64,000 nt of DNA. Source: Bacillus crepusculi (GTDB lineage Bacteria > Bacillota > Bacilli > Bacillales > Bacillaceae). Shown here piece after piece: positions 1 through 8,655 of this stretch (position 1 is its first letter; each line of letters starts with the position of its first letter). The position numbers and the translations under genes are program-made. The stretch spans positions 186,001 to 250,000 of the forward strand of contig NZ_JACXXE010000002.1 of NCBI RefSeq assembly GCF_014764715.1, in the 5' to 3' direction. Under the pieces are notes generated by a model. The model searched no databases. It had not been told where the DNA came from and was given only the letters and a program-made list of their open reading frames with translations.

Positions 1-691
1 TGTTTTTGTGTCCATATTTCTCGTATCCGGCTGTAATGGCTTCGATAGAGGCACACAGTGCCCAGTAAATCAGAGCAACGGCGATGTAGGCTTCAAGATA
101 ACGATAGTTCCCATTGGCTTTGATTAAAGCGCCGTTTAAAATATCGACCACAGACACCATAGAGACGAGAGAAGAGGCTTTGATTAAACTGATCAGCATG
201 TTGTTCAAAAGTGGAAGGGCGATGGGAAAGACTTGCGGTATGATCACCCTTCGTAAGACCTGCCTGCTGGTGAAACCAACGGATAAAGCAGCATCGAATT
301 GACCCTTCGGGATAGATGCAAGAGCGCTTCGAAATATTTCAGATAACCCGCTTATGGCATATAAAGTAAGAGCGAAAATGGCAATCCATCGTCTGTCCAA
401 ATCACTGAAACGAATCTGAAGAGAAAGAGATGCAGCCAAGTGATCGAGCGAATCAGAAAAAATAAGATAAGATACAAGCAAGATTAGGACAACAGGGATT
501 GCTTTAAAAATAGCGACAAACCATTTGAACAATTGAGACAGTACAGGCACTTGATAAAAACGGATAAGTGCAATGCCAAAGCCAAAGACAGAGCCAAACA
601 ATAGCGGGAGAAAGCCTAACAGTAGAGTTGTCGGCAAATAATGAAGTGCGGCTAGAAAGGCCTGTAGCATAAAGGCAACATCAAAATCCAC
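1..691 (-). CDS. tcyM: Amino-acid (cystine-type) ABC transporter permease, partial
   Basis: Membrane permease of a polar-amino-acid ABC importer, cut off by the left edge of the window, so its C-terminus is missing. It starts at a GTG preceded by AAGGAGCGATCTGA. The translation shows several hydrophobic helices and the family's EIFRSALASIPKGQFDAA-type cytoplasmic loop that contacts the ATPase. It is the last visible gene of a tight leftward operon, 16 bases after the binding protein, and is the second permease of the set. By analogy with the B. subtilis tcyJKLMN importer (cystine and related sulfur compounds) it would pair with the permease at 1559-2320. The ATPase gene is presumably just outside the window. 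The tcyM versus tcyL assignment is a guess from context. Confidence 0.8.
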   Translation of the reverse strand, partial: MDFDVAFMLQAFLAALHYLPTTLLLGFLPLLFGSVFGFGIALIRFYQVPVLSQLFKWFVAIFKAIPVVLILLVSYLIFSDSLDHLAASLSLQIRFSDLDRRWIAIFALTLYAISGLSEIFRSALASIPKGQFDAALSVGFTSRQVLRRVIIPQVFPIALPLLNNMLISLIKASSLVSMVSVVDILNGALIKANGNYRYLEAYIAVALIYWALCASIEAITAGYEKYGHKN

Positions 692-707
692 TCAGATCGC
701 TCCTTTC

Positions 708-1541
708 TTATGATGTAGTAAAGTCTCCGCCCAATATTTTCTTAGATAATTCAGCGAGCTTACCGTTATCAATCAGCTTCTGCAAGGCTTGATCAATGTC
801 CTTTTGAAGCTTCGTATTGTTTTTTTGATAGAGATAATACGTTTTAGATACGTTTACAGGCTTTCCAGACGTCACAAGGTTGGCATTGAATTGTTTGTTT
901 AGTTTATTGACGTCATACTTTGTGAGCAAGGCAGCATCGACCGTGCCATTCTGCAGGTTTTTGACCAAAATTTCGTTTCCGCCATCTCCGTAGACAATGT
1001 CAATTTTCCGATCATGCTTTTGGTTATATTGCTCTAGCAGATAAGCGAAATTACTTCCTGTAGAGGTGTGCACTTTGTGTCCAGCCAAATCGTCAAGGCT
1101 TTGAAAGTCATGACCGGATGCTTTATCTACAACCACATAGCTTGTATAATCTGTGTAGCCAACTTTTCCAAATAGATATTTCTTCTGACGCTCATCATTG
1201 ATTTCATATTGATGGGCAGCGAGATCAACTTTACCGGCATCTAAAGCAGGTAGAATATTTTTAAACTCAAAGGATTCATATTTAAATCGATATTGCGGTA
1301 GCAGCCGATCAACTTCATCTAATACAGCCTTCTCATATCCTGTTAATTTGCCGTTTTCATCTAAGTAAACGAAAGGCTGATAAGCGTTCCCTGTCCCAAC
1401 AATGATTTCTTTTGCATCGGAATTATTATTTTCTGCTTCTGCTTTGACTTCATTCGATTGATCCGTTTGTCCGCAGGCTGCAAGAAGCAATGAACCAAGT
1501 GTAAGCAGACCAATGAGATGATGTTTTTTGTTATTTTTCAT
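708..1541 (-). CDS. tcyK: Amino-acid ABC transporter substrate-binding lipoprotein (TcyJ/TcyK type)
   Basis: Periplasmic-binding-protein family 3 protein of 277 residues. The N-terminus is a lipoprotein signal: basic residues, a hydrophobic stretch and the lipobox LLAAC with the lipidated Cys at residue 23. The mature part begins with a polar, Asn-rich linker and then has the two-lobe solute-binding layout (IIVGTGNAYQPFVYLDENG near residue 46, YTSYVVV hinge region near residue 130). It should capture cystine or another S-containing amino acid outside the membrane and deliver it to the two permeases flanking it. It lies within a six-gene leftward operon whose intergenic gaps are only 12-25 bases. 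B. subtilis has two such paralogues, TcyJ and TcyK. Only one is visible here, and which one it corresponds to is uncertain. Confidence 0.85.
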   Translation of the reverse strand: MKNNKKHHLIGLLTLGSLLLAACGQTDQSNEVKAEAENNNSDAKEIIVGTGNAYQPFVYLDENGKLTGYEKAVLDEVDRLLPQYRFKYESFEFKNILPALDAGKVDLAAHQYEINDERQKKYLFGKVGYTDYTSYVVVDKASGHDFQSLDDLAGHKVHTSTGSNFAYLLEQYNQKHDRKIDIVYGDGGNEILVKNLQNGTVDAALLTKYDVNKLNKQFNANLVTSGKPVNVSKTYYLYQKNNTKLQKDIDQALQKLIDNGKLAELSKKILGGDFTTS

Positions 1542-1558
1542 GTGAATTCCTCCTCGTT

Positions 1559-2320
1559 TTACTTCGTACGTTTTTCTACAGTGAAGGCCGCTTCAACTCT
1601 TTTGAAGGGAACCAATGTTGTCTGACGCTGCTTTCTTGTCCTCGGTGTTTGAATTCGTTTTTCTAATAGGTCAAACGCTTTTTCTAACAGCATACTTAAG
1701 AAGATAAAAATAATGGCAGCAATAAAGTATCCTTCTAATACGCGGTAGTATAACGCCCCTAATGTTTGAACCTTTCCTATAATGTCCATTACGCCTAATG
1801 TAAAGGCGAGGGAGGTATTCTGTAATAAGTTGACGATGGCCACGCCAATATTCGGGAGGGCGATTCTCCCTGCTTGAGGAATGAGTGTTCTTCTATAAAT
1901 CTGCCATTTGGTCAGCCCAATTGAGGCAGCGGCTTCATATTGAGATACTGGGACACTCGATAGGGCGGATCGGAATATTTCTGAAAAATAGGCAGCTGTA
2001 TTGAGTCCATATGTAATATAAAGAAAGATCAATTTGTTCCACATGGAGATATCAAGTCCAATTGTCGCAAGCAAACCTGGCAGACCATAAAAGACAATAA
2101 ACATCTGAACAAGAATAGGTGTTCCGCGAATAAATGAGACATAGATTGCACTGAGCTGGTGCAGGACGGGAATGCGCTCAATGCGAAAATAAGCAATAAT
2201 AAATCCAAGAAAGCTGCCAATCAATGTGGCAAATAAAACAATCAGCAAGGTTGTTGGAAGGGCTGATAATACTTTAGGGAAGAGCGTGACCACATACTCC
2301 CATTTGAAAAATTCACCCAT
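1559..2320 (-). CDS. tcyL: Amino-acid ABC transporter permease (TcyL type)
   Basis: Permease of 253 residues with about five transmembrane helices and the conserved inner loop EIFRSALSSVPVSQYEAAASIGL near residues 115-137, which is the ATPase-contact motif of the HisMQ/GlnP family. A long basic C-terminal tail follows the last helix. It sits between the acetyltransferase and the binding protein in the leftward operon, and probably forms a heterodimeric channel with the partial permease at the left edge. The start ATG is preceded by an AGGAGG-type site (revcomp of cacctcct). Substrate specificity is inferred from the operon, not from the sequence. Confidence 0.85.
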   Translation of the reverse strand: MGEFFKWEYVVTLFPKVLSALPTTLLIVLFATLIGSFLGFIIAYFRIERIPVLHQLSAIYVSFIRGTPILVQMFIVFYGLPGLLATIGLDISMWNKLIFLYITYGLNTAAYFSEIFRSALSSVPVSQYEAAASIGLTKWQIYRRTLIPQAGRIALPNIGVAIVNLLQNTSLAFTLGVMDIIGKVQTLGALYYRVLEGYFIAAIIFIFLSMLLEKAFDLLEKRIQTPRTRKQRQTTLVPFKRVEAAFTVEKRTK

Positions 2321-2333
2321 GTTGAATCACCTC

Positions 2334-2897
2334 CTATGTTGAAGTCGTTTCGACTTTTTCCTCTGCTGGCGGTGTCCCTAGTATGGCTTCATCAAAACGT
2401 TCTGGGATGAGCACTTTATACATCAATACACCTAAGTCGCCATTTTCGGTCTCACGTTCAATATATGTTGTATAGCCTTTTCGTTCGTACATGTCTAAAA
2501 GCCAAGGGTGCTTTCGGCCAGAAGTGCCCAGTGTGTATGCTGGCGCCTTGTATGTCTCGCGGAGCAGGGTGTTTTCCACATAATCGAGCAGCTTATTTCC
2601 GATCCCTTGTCCTGCTAAATCAGGAGCTGTCGCAAACCACCAAACAAAGGGATATCCTGAGACTGGCTGAGTGCTCTCCCAAGGAAAACGGATGGTGATG
2701 GTTGATATAAGCCGCCCGTCTCGTTCTAACACAACAGCAACGGATTTTGTGATGTTTTCTGTGACCATTTCAAGTGTGGCGTTTGTAGACGGCCAATCGA
2801 TGCCCATTTCTCCAAGCGGTTTAAATGCACTGGACAGCAATTCTAGAAAAGCTGGCGCATCTTCTTCGGTAGCGATGCGAAAAATATCTCGACTCAT
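2334..2897 (-). CDS. ytmI: GNAT acetyltransferase, YtmI-like
   Basis: Acetyltransferase of 187 residues. The GNAT core is visible: the N-terminal IATEEDAPAFLELL strand-helix and the acetyl-CoA loop region APDLAGQGIGNKLLDYVE (Q/RxxGxG/A type) near residues 91-108. In B. subtilis the ytmI gene heads the equivalent sulfur operon, and its product is thought to N-acetylate S-modified cysteines before oxidative cleavage. Here the gene lies mid-operon, between the YtnI-like redoxin and the permease. The C-terminal 15 residues are acidic and low complexity. Assignment to YtmI rests on family and neighbours. Confidence 0.75.
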   Translation of the reverse strand: MSRDIFRIATEEDAPAFLELLSSAFKPLGEMGIDWPSTNATLEMVTENITKSVAVVLERDGRLISTITIRFPWESTQPVSGYPFVWWFATAPDLAGQGIGNKLLDYVENTLLRETYKAPAYTLGTSGRKHPWLLDMYERKGYTTYIERETENGDLGVLMYKVLIPERFDEAILGTPPAEEKVETTST

Positions 2898-2921
2898 GAC
2901 AAACCTCCAATCAAAATAATG

Positions 2922-3176
2922 TCAAATCAACGCTTTTCGTAAAGCATCGATATCTGGATTCAGCAATGCTTGATACACATGGGGATTTCGGCTGATCTCC
3001 ACAACTGGCACATAGCGGACGCCATATTTTTTCTCTAAAATATTTCTGTAATGATCATGTTCTGTTACATCAATAATTGAATAAGAAATGTGCTGTTCGT
3101 TGAAATAGGACTGAATGTCCTTACAATAACTGCATCCATTTTTGCTCCATAAAATGATTTTTTGTTTGTTTGACAT
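2922..3176 (-). CDS. ytnI: Glutaredoxin-like thiol redox protein, YtnI-like
   Basis: Small thioredoxin-fold protein of 84 residues with the redox motif CSYC at residues 15-18, early in the chain as in glutaredoxins, and a VPVVEI cis-proline segment near residue 56. Its ATG overlaps the stop of the upstream monooxygenase (TAATG), so the two are translationally coupled. YtnI of B. subtilis sits in the same kind of operon. The role there is taken to be disulfide or thiol handling during S-compound breakdown, which fits here, but the exact substrate is unknown. Confidence 0.8.
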   Translation of the reverse strand: MSNKQKIILWSKNGCSYCKDIQSYFNEQHISYSIIDVTEHDHYRNILEKKYGVRYVPVVEISRNPHVYQALLNPDIDALRKALI

Positions 3177-4201
3177 TAGACGTTCACCTCTTGATTTAAT
3201 TGTTTTTTGGCTGTTAGTTCATGATCGAATGCTTCCTTTAATAATGTGATAGACGCTATTCTTGCATCAATGTCTACAATCGGAGATAGCACGATGAACT
3301 CATTGATATCGTATGTCTCGGCTAGTTCATTCAGCCGGTGATGGACGGTTTCTTTGGTGCCAGCGGTATAACCGGTTTTTTGAATGTGAATATTGTAGTG
3401 TTCCTTCTCCGTTCCTTTTACCAGTTTTTCTGCATCTTCTAGTGATGTCACATTAAGCTTTCTTCCATCGGAAAAGGAGACCTTTACTGTTTCCTTTTGC
3501 TTGATGTGCGAAAGGGCTTGTTCGTGATCTTCCGCTACAGAAACGGTGATGGCGAGAAGAAATTGCTGGTGAGTATCCTCTTTTTGATGTTTTTCGAAAG
3601 TCTCCCTTGCTTCTTTTAACAATGTTTCATCTCCATTAATAAAGAAGGCAAACACAAAGGAGATTCCTAGTTTTGCTGCAAATTCAGCACTCTCAATACT
3701 TCCGCCTAGAAGGAACATGCCTGGTGATACACTAGGAATTGGCTGAGCATTTAATTCATTTGCTTGTTCAGTAAGATACGTTTTGAGATCCACTAATTTT
3801 TGAGAAAAGTCTTTCCGTGACGCTTGATAATCTTCCTGAAGTGCTTGTGTCGATTGATTCAGACCTCCCGGTGCTTTCCCAACACCTAAATCGACTCTGC
3901 CAGGCGCTAATGACGCCAGTACATGAAATGTTTCGGCCACCTTAAACGGGCTGTAATGCTGAAGCATGACACCGCCTGATCCAATTCGCAGGCTGTTCGT
4001 TTTTGCTAAAAGGTAGCCGGCAAGGGCTTCAGGAGAAGAACCCGCTACTTGAGGATTATTGTGATGTTCAGACACCCAAAACCTGTGATAGCCTAGCTGA
4101 TCCGCTGCTTCAGCCAGTTTGACGGTATGCTGAATGCCCGTCTCTGCTTTCTCGTTCTCACCGACGAGGCTTTGATCAAGAATACTAAGGGTGAGCGACA
4201 T
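3176..4201 (-). CDS. ytmO: Luciferase-like (LLM) flavin monooxygenase, YtmO-like
   Basis: TIM-barrel flavin-dependent monooxygenase of 341 residues. Family marks include LSILDQSLVG at the N-terminus, the FWVSEHHN segment near residue 41, the GSGGVMLQHYSPFKVAE block near residue 73, and PGRVDLGVGKAPGG near residue 99. It needs reduced FMN from a partner reductase, and such a reductase is encoded immediately upstream with a 17-base overlap. In B. subtilis YtmO (CmoO) is part of the sulfur-starvation operon acting on S-modified cysteines. The precise reaction cannot be read from the sequence. Confidence 0.8.
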   Translation of the reverse strand: MSLTLSILDQSLVGENEKAETGIQHTVKLAEAADQLGYHRFWVSEHHNNPQVAGSSPEALAGYLLAKTNSLRIGSGGVMLQHYSPFKVAETFHVLASLAPGRVDLGVGKAPGGLNQSTQALQEDYQASRKDFSQKLVDLKTYLTEQANELNAQPIPSVSPGMFLLGGSIESAEFAAKLGISFVFAFFINGDETLLKEARETFEKHQKEDTHQQFLLAITVSVAEDHEQALSHIKQKETVKVSFSDGRKLNVTSLEDAEKLVKGTEKEHYNIHIQKTGYTAGTKETVHHRLNELAETYDINEFIVLSPIVDIDARIASITLLKEAFDHELTAKKQLNQEVNV

Positions 4202-4736
4202 TGGCTGTTCCTCCTATTAGACTTTGATATTGAGATAGTGCGAGGTTTAATCTGTCTGTGGCATCTGAATCAAGCACATAGCGATCTGAATCCTGCTTTG
4301 TGACCTGTTGATCCACGACATAAACGCCAGATTGAACAACCGTTGCACCGAGTTGATGAATGATCGGTTTCAGCGCATATTCAATGACGAGTAAGTGACC
4401 ATAGGTTCCTCCTAAAACGAGAGGAAGGACAGGTTTCCCTTGAAATGCTTTCTGGGGAAGGACATCTAAAAACGTTTTTAAAATACCGGAAAAAGACGCT
4501 TTGTAGACAGGCGTTAACACAATCACGCCATCGCTGTCATTCACAAGTTCAATGGCCTTGACAATGTCTTCGTTTGAGAAGTCCGCTCTTATTAAGGCGC
4601 TGCTTGGGAGCTGGTGGACTTGAATGATCTGAACATCAATTCCATTTAAAGCTAAATCTTGTTGAGCATGATGCAGGACACCGGTTAATCGAGAATGGAC
4701 AGAATGTCCGCCTGCTATAATGGTTACTTTCGTCAA
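4185..4736 (-). CDS. NAD(P)H-dependent FMN reductase (SsuE/MsuE family)
   Basis: Flavodoxin-fold FMN reductase of 183 residues, starting at TTG behind GGAGGAGACGAA. The phosphate-binding loop GGHSVHSR (residues 9-16) and the flavin-contact segment TPVYKASFSGILKTFLD (about 75-91) match the SsuE/MsuE group. It is the first gene of the leftward operon and overlaps ytmO by 17 bases, so the two are probably made in balance: this enzyme supplies FMNH2 to YtmO and perhaps to the YtnJ-like enzyme across the regulator gene. As far as I recall, the equivalent B. subtilis operon lacks an SsuE-type gene at this position. Confidence 0.85.
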   Translation of the reverse strand: MTKVTIIAGGHSVHSRLTGVLHHAQQDLALNGIDVQIIQVHQLPSSALIRADFSNEDIVKAIELVNDSDGVIVLTPVYKASFSGILKTFLDVLPQKAFQGKPVLPLVLGGTYGHLLVIEYALKPIIHQLGATVVQSGVYVVDQQVTKQDSDRYVLDSDATDRLNLALSQYQSLIGGTANVAHP

Positions 4737-4739
4737 TTC

Positions 4740-4886
4740 GTCTCCTCCATTTCTTATAATTCCTTCTAAACAACTTGGAATAGTTGATAATATAAATTAT
4801 AATAAGGCAAACCAATAGAAAAGTATAATTAGTAATCATAAATACATGATTCAGTTATTTAAAATACAGGGAAAAGAGGGGTTTCT
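4740..4886. promoter_or_regulatory. Divergent promoter region between sulfur operon and LysR gene
   Basis: AT-rich 147-base gap between two divergent genes, the classic position for a LysR-type operator. It contains ATTCC and GGAAT arms separated by 12 bases (4762-4783), reminiscent of the GGAATT end of B. subtilis CymR sites, and a TATAAT on the minus strand inside attataataagg. I could not place a convincing -35 box. Regulator identity is inference. Confidence 0.45.
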
Positions 4887-5771
4887 ATGGAGATTCGAGC
4901 GATACGCACCTTTGCCACAATCGTTAAATACGGGAATTTTTTAAAGGCAGCAGAAGCGCTGAATTATTCTCAGCCAACTATTACTTTGCACATCAAACAT
5001 TTAGAAGAGGAAATTGGGGAGAAGCTCTTAGAACGAGGAAAGACCTTAAAGTTAACAGGATCGGGCCGGTTATTTTATGAAAGAGCTAATTCGTTATTAA
5101 ACGAGTATGAAAAGCTGACGAAAACGCTCCAAGATTTAGAGCTGGGCATTGCTGGATTAATTCGTATTGGTGTTTCTGAGCCTACAGCCAGTTTAGAGTT
5201 TCCTGCTCTCCTTGCAGAATTCAAGGAAAGGTTTCCGAATGTTGAATTTTCTGTGCAAGTAGCGGATGCGAATACGCTGAGTTCCTTACTTTCTCATGAT
5301 GAGATTGATTTCGCGATTTGCGGGGCACCGGAAGCCTCTATGGAGAATAGCTATAAACCTCTTTTTCAAGATGATATCGTTTTATTGGTCCCGTCTTCCC
5401 ATCGATTGGCGGAAAAAGATGTAGTAGAGGTGACAGATTTAGAAAACGAGACCATTTTATTCACGCCTCACAATTGCCCCATCCGCATCCAAATTGAACA
5501 ACAAATCGTTGATGTCATTGGGACCAATTACAATAAGTTAGAGATTACGAGCAGCATGTCTCATAAACACTATGTTCAGGCTGGACTAGGAGTGTCTCTT
5601 TTTACACGAACTGCTCATTCTTTTACACTCCCTGGCACGAAGGTATTAGAAATAAAGGGAATTCACGTTTCCCCGCCAGTCGGTCTATTGAGAAAAACAA
5701 ATGATACGCCTGGAAGAGCCGTACTCCAGTTCATTGATCTCATTGAAAATCAATTGCATCAAACATCATGA
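4887..5771 (+). CDS. ytlI: LysR-family transcriptional regulator, YtlI-like
   Basis: LysR regulator of 294 residues. The N-terminal winged helix-turn-helix (residues 1-60) has the family pattern IRAIRTFATIVKYGNFLKAA then LNYSQPTITLHIKHLEEEIG. The rest is a two-lobed effector-binding domain (about 90-290). It is transcribed away from the sulfur operon, and its 3' end faces the YtnJ-like gene, so it sits between two pieces of one pathway. YtlI in B. subtilis activates the ytm operon and is itself repressed by CymR. The same scheme is inferred here. The ATG is preceded by GAGGGGTTTCT. Confidence 0.75.
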   Translation: MEIRAIRTFATIVKYGNFLKAAEALNYSQPTITLHIKHLEEEIGEKLLERGKTLKLTGSGRLFYERANSLLNEYEKLTKTLQDLELGIAGLIRIGVSEPTASLEFPALLAEFKERFPNVEFSVQVADANTLSSLLSHDEIDFAICGAPEASMENSYKPLFQDDIVLLVPSSHRLAEKDVVEVTDLENETILFTPHNCPIRIQIEQQIVDVIGTNYNKLEITSSMSHKHYVQAGLGVSLFTRTAHSFTLPGTKVLEIKGIHVSPPVGLLRKTNDTPGRAVLQFIDLIENQLHQTS

Positions 5772-5807
5772 AAAGGGGTTAGCCTTTGAGCTAACCCCTT
5801 TTCAATG
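5769..5807. terminator. Bidirectional terminator between ytlI and ytnJ
   Basis: Inverted repeat AAAAGGGGTTAGC (5771-5783) and GCTAACCCCTTTT (5789-5802) with A-run before and T-run after, so it can stop both convergent transcripts. Confidence 0.9.
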
Positions 5808-5808
5808 T

Positions 5809-7137
5809 CTATTTCACAGTTTCTTTGAGATACAGATTTTTCTTTAAAGGCAGATCCAAATTTTCGCGAAGGGTATGAGCTGGATAATTCGGGTCGTAAT
5901 AGCCTCTTTCTTCCAAAATCGGGATGACATGCTCCGTCCATTCGGTTAAACCGCTTGCTAAAATCGGAGCGCCAAAAATAAACCCATCTGCGGCCTCTTC
6001 TTCGATCCATTGGATCAGTTGGTCTGCCACTTGTTCGTAAGTTCCGAAAAAAGCACTTTTGGGGGTGGTCACTCGTAGAGCGACTTCTCTTAGGGTCAAG
6101 CTTTGTTCTTTCGCCATTTTTTTAATCGACTCTGTTGTGGATTGAAAGCTATTTGAACCGGCATCACCTATATCAGGAAATGGCTCATCAAGTGGAAATT
6201 GACTGAAGTCCAAGTGATCAAAGAACCTGCCAAGGTAATGAAGGGCTTCTTCAATAGAGACAAGATGCTGAATGGCTTGATATTTTTCTTCTGCTTCTTC
6301 GACTGTTCTCCCTGTAATCGGGTGGATACCGGGGAAAATTTTGATGTCAGATGGTTTTCTACCTAGCGCTGCGGCTCTATTTTTCACGTCGCGGTAATAG
6401 GCTTTCGCCTTCTCAAGTGAATCTGCATTTGTAAATACGGCGTCCGCTTCTTTTGCGGCTAGATCCTTTCCTGCCTCTGATGCACCTGCCTGGAAAATCA
6501 CAGGCTGCCCTTGATCAGACCGTTCGATATTTAAGGGACCTTTGACAGAGAAATGCTTGCCACGATGGTTTAATGTGTGCAATTTATCTCGATCGAAGAA
6601 AACACCTGTTGTTCGATCCCTTATAAAAGCATCTTCTTCCCATGAGCTCCAAAGCCCGTTCACCACATGTAAGTATTCTTCGGCAATTTCATATCGAAGT
6701 GAATGGCTTGGATGTGAGCGAATGATGTGATTTTCTGCTGAGCCTTCTAATGGGGAGGTCACAACATTCCATCCCGCCCGGCCTTTACTTAATTTGTCTA
6801 AGGATGCAAATTGCCGGGCAATGGTAAAGGGTTCACTGTAGGAGGTGGACACAGTGCCTACAAGTCCGATCTGTTTGGTGACTGTGGCAAGTGCAGATAA
6901 AATCGTTAATGGCTCAAATCGGTTCAAGAAATGAGGAATCGAATGTTCATGAATATATAAGCCATCTGCAACAAAGACAAAACGGAATCCCGCTGTCTCT
7001 GCCTGTTTTGTGATCGCTTGATAATAATCAATATTGACACTCGCATCTGCTGGAACCGATTCATCCTTCCACGCATTCATGTGGCCTCCTGGACCATGTA
7101 ACATTAATCCAAATTGTATGTGCTTTTTTCCAGACAT
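5809..7137 (-). CDS. ytnJ: FMN-dependent monooxygenase, NtaA/SnaA/DszA family (YtnJ/CmoJ-like)
   Basis: Flavin monooxygenase of 442 residues, the same length as I recall for B. subtilis YtnJ. Family marks are [18 protein letters not shown] at the N-terminus, VADGLYIHE near residue 57, the [22 protein letters not shown] block near residue 127-148, and [21 protein letters not shown] near residue 215. In B. subtilis this enzyme (CmoJ) opens the C-S bond of N-acetyl S-alkyl cysteines using O2 and FMNH2. Here the gene is outside the main operon, convergent with the regulator, with its own promoter region at 7138-7260. The neighbouring FMN reductase likely serves it too. Confidence 0.8.
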   Translation of the reverse strand: MSGKKHIQFGLMLHGPGGHMNAWKDESVPADASVNIDYYQAITKQAETAGFRFVFVADGLYIHEHSIPHFLNRFEPLTILSALATVTKQIGLVGTVSTSYSEPFTIARQFASLDKLSKGRAGWNVVTSPLEGSAENHIIRSHPSHSLRYEIAEEYLHVVNGLWSSWEEDAFIRDRTTGVFFDRDKLHTLNHRGKHFSVKGPLNIERSDQGQPVIFQAGASEAGKDLAAKEADAVFTNADSLEKAKAYYRDVKNRAAALGRKPSDIKIFPGIHPITGRTVEEAEEKYQAIQHLVSIEEALHYLGRFFDHLDFSQFPLDEPFPDIGDAGSNSFQSTTESIKKMAKEQSLTLREVALRVTTPKSAFFGTYEQVADQLIQWIEEEAADGFIFGAPILASGLTEWTEHVIPILEERGYYDPNYPAHTLRENLDLPLKKNLYLKETVK

Positions 7138-7490
7138 GCGAATCGTCCCTTTCGTTTTAAAGTCAATGTGTATATGTTCTTCATCATAAGGTAGAATCGC
7201 AGAGAAGTATAATTGGTATCAGTAAAGTGTGACTTTATCTTTTCTAATATCAATCTTTGTTTCTTTATGAGGCTAGTTTGAAAAAAGAGGTGCGATTCCT
7301 AAGCGAATGACCCAGACCAAAAGCGCTATTTTTCGATGAAAAGTGTGCCAAAATATCCGAAAAATTAGTGAATATGACGTGATTCGACTTTCTTCCTGTG
7401 CATCTATTTCCCTGTTTTTGACTGAATAGAAGGAAAATGGTGAATTTTCAGTGAATATATAACCTTGTGAAAAACAAAGGAGGGATAGGA
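7138..7490. promoter_or_regulatory. Gene-free divergent region upstream of ytnJ and the metzincin gene
   Basis: About 350 bases with no credible gene. On the plus strand TTGACT (7418-7423) is followed after 17 bases by a poor -10 TGAATT (7441), and TATATA occurs at 7456. On the minus strand a TATACT lies near 7208-7213. No strong palindrome was seen. A 97-residue minus ORF crossing this region has no ribosome binding site and low-complexity composition. Confidence 0.4.
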
Positions 7491-8303
7491 ATGAAAAAGC
7501 GTTCAGTCTTTTTGTCATTTTTATTGGTAGGTAGTTTGTTACCGGGGGTAAGTTCAGCTTCAGCACCAGTGGCGAGTGCAGGTCATGAGCATGATCATGG
7601 TCATGCGCCGTTCGAAACCCATATTAGTGAGGGGTTGCCAAAGGCAAACGATTTTAAAGATTTGACGACAGCACCTCCAATTGAACGAGATGTCACAACA
7701 AAGATTTTAGATGAGTCTGGTAAACAGGTAGGATCTAGAACCTTTAAAGCAAATACAGGAGATTCCATTTCTACAAAAGCAAGTACAGGCAGTCAGAAGG
7801 TGACGGTCTATGCAGTTGCTGATGCGCAGTATCGCGCGAAATATAGTGATTGGCAGACGCGGATTGTCAGCATCATTGAGCAAGCGGACGTCACATTTAA
7901 CCGCGACCATGATGTGGACTTTGTCGTACAAGCAGTAGGGTCTTGGACGTCTTCAGGATCAAATTCATCGCAAATTCTTTCCAACCTTCAGCGCAGCTTT
8001 GATGGCAGAGGATACGACTTTGTCACAGGATTTACAGCAAATCCAAACTTTGACGCTGGCGGAATCGCTTATGTTTACAATAGTGCACCGAGCGGAAGTG
8101 CATTCGCTGTCAACCTTGACCAAGGAACAGCCAATACAGCAAAAGCGGCTACGCATGAATACGGCCATAACTTTGGCTTGCCGCATGACCCTCAAGGCAG
8201 CGGAATTGTCTGCTTAATGAATTATGATTATTCCTACACAGTTGATTACTTCGATGCGGCTCATAAAAGTCAAGTGAACCGTAATAAAGCGTGGTACAGA
8301 TAA
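7491..8303 (+). CDS. Secreted metzincin zinc metalloprotease
   Basis: Secreted protease of 270 residues. I start it at the ATG after AAAGGAGGGATAGGA rather than at an upstream GTG. Residues 1-25 are a signal peptide (KKR, hydrophobic core, SSASA). A His-rich stretch GHEHDHGHAPFETH at residues 31-44 starts the presumed propeptide. The zinc site is HEYGHNFGLPH at 222-232, the full HExxHxxGxxH metzincin motif with Glu223 catalytic, and CLMNYDY at 241-247 supplies the Met-turn (Met243). Metzincins with mixed astacin and adamalysin features have been reported from B. pumilus culture fluid, and this is probably that type. No inhibitor or secretion gene is adjacent. The gene stands alone between ytnJ and ywhB. 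Confidence 0.88.
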   Translation: MKKRSVFLSFLLVGSLLPGVSSASAPVASAGHEHDHGHAPFETHISEGLPKANDFKDLTTAPPIERDVTTKILDESGKQVGSRTFKANTGDSISTKASTGSQKVTVYAVADAQYRAKYSDWQTRIVSIIEQADVTFNRDHDVDFVVQAVGSWTSSGSNSSQILSNLQRSFDGRGYDFVTGFTANPNFDAGGIAYVYNSAPSGSAFAVNLDQGTANTAKAATHEYGHNFGLPHDPQGSGIVCLMNYDYSYTVDYFDAAHKSQVNRNKAWYR

Positions 8304-8317
8304 GATGATTAAGAGAC

Positions 8318-8358
8318 AAAAGGACAAACACAGATACAGATGTGTTTGTCCTTTTTAT
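8318..8358. terminator. Terminator after metzincin gene
   Basis: Inverted repeat AAAGGACAAACACA and TGTGTTTGTCCTTTTT, about 8319-8357, ending in T-run. It lies between convergent genes and could serve both. Confidence 0.85.
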
Positions 8359-8362
8359 ATGC

Positions 8363-8548
8363 TTACAGATCGCTGATTCGTTTTCCTGCTACGGCATAGT
8401 GTTCTTTTTTCATTTCTTCAATAATGACAGAGACTTTTTCTGCACCTGCACCTGTTGTTTCAACAACGGCATCAGTGACTTTCTCTACAAGAGCTCTTTT
8501 CTGCTCATCTGTTCTTCCTTCAAGCATTTGAACGGTGACAATCGGCAT
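8363..8548 (-). CDS. ywhB: 4-oxalocrotonate tautomerase family protein, YwhB
   Basis: Tautomerase subunit of 61 residues. After removal of Met the N-terminus is Pro (MPIVTVQML), the catalytic base of the family, and Arg11/Arg38-type positions are partly represented by GRTDEQKR and a later KKEHYAVAG segment. These proteins work as hexamers on small keto-enol substrates. The physiological substrate of YwhB is not known. It has a strong AGGAGG site (revcomp of cctcct at 8553-8562) and lies divergent from ywhC as in B. subtilis. Confidence 0.9.
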   Translation of the reverse strand: MPIVTVQMLEGRTDEQKRALVEKVTDAVVETTGAGAEKVSVIIEEMKKEHYAVAGKRISDL

Positions 8549-8655
8549 GATGGCAACCTCCTTTTTCCATTAGTGCTTCGCTTCCCTTTAGTTTAAGGGA
8601 CTTCTTATAGTATACTGAATGAAGTAAATCATTGTATAGAAAGAAAGAGGGATTC

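Noticed and set aside
7273..7566. Minus-strand ORF of 97 residues overlapping the metzincin start
   Set aside because: No ribosome site; it crosses the promoter and signal peptide of a well-supported gene.
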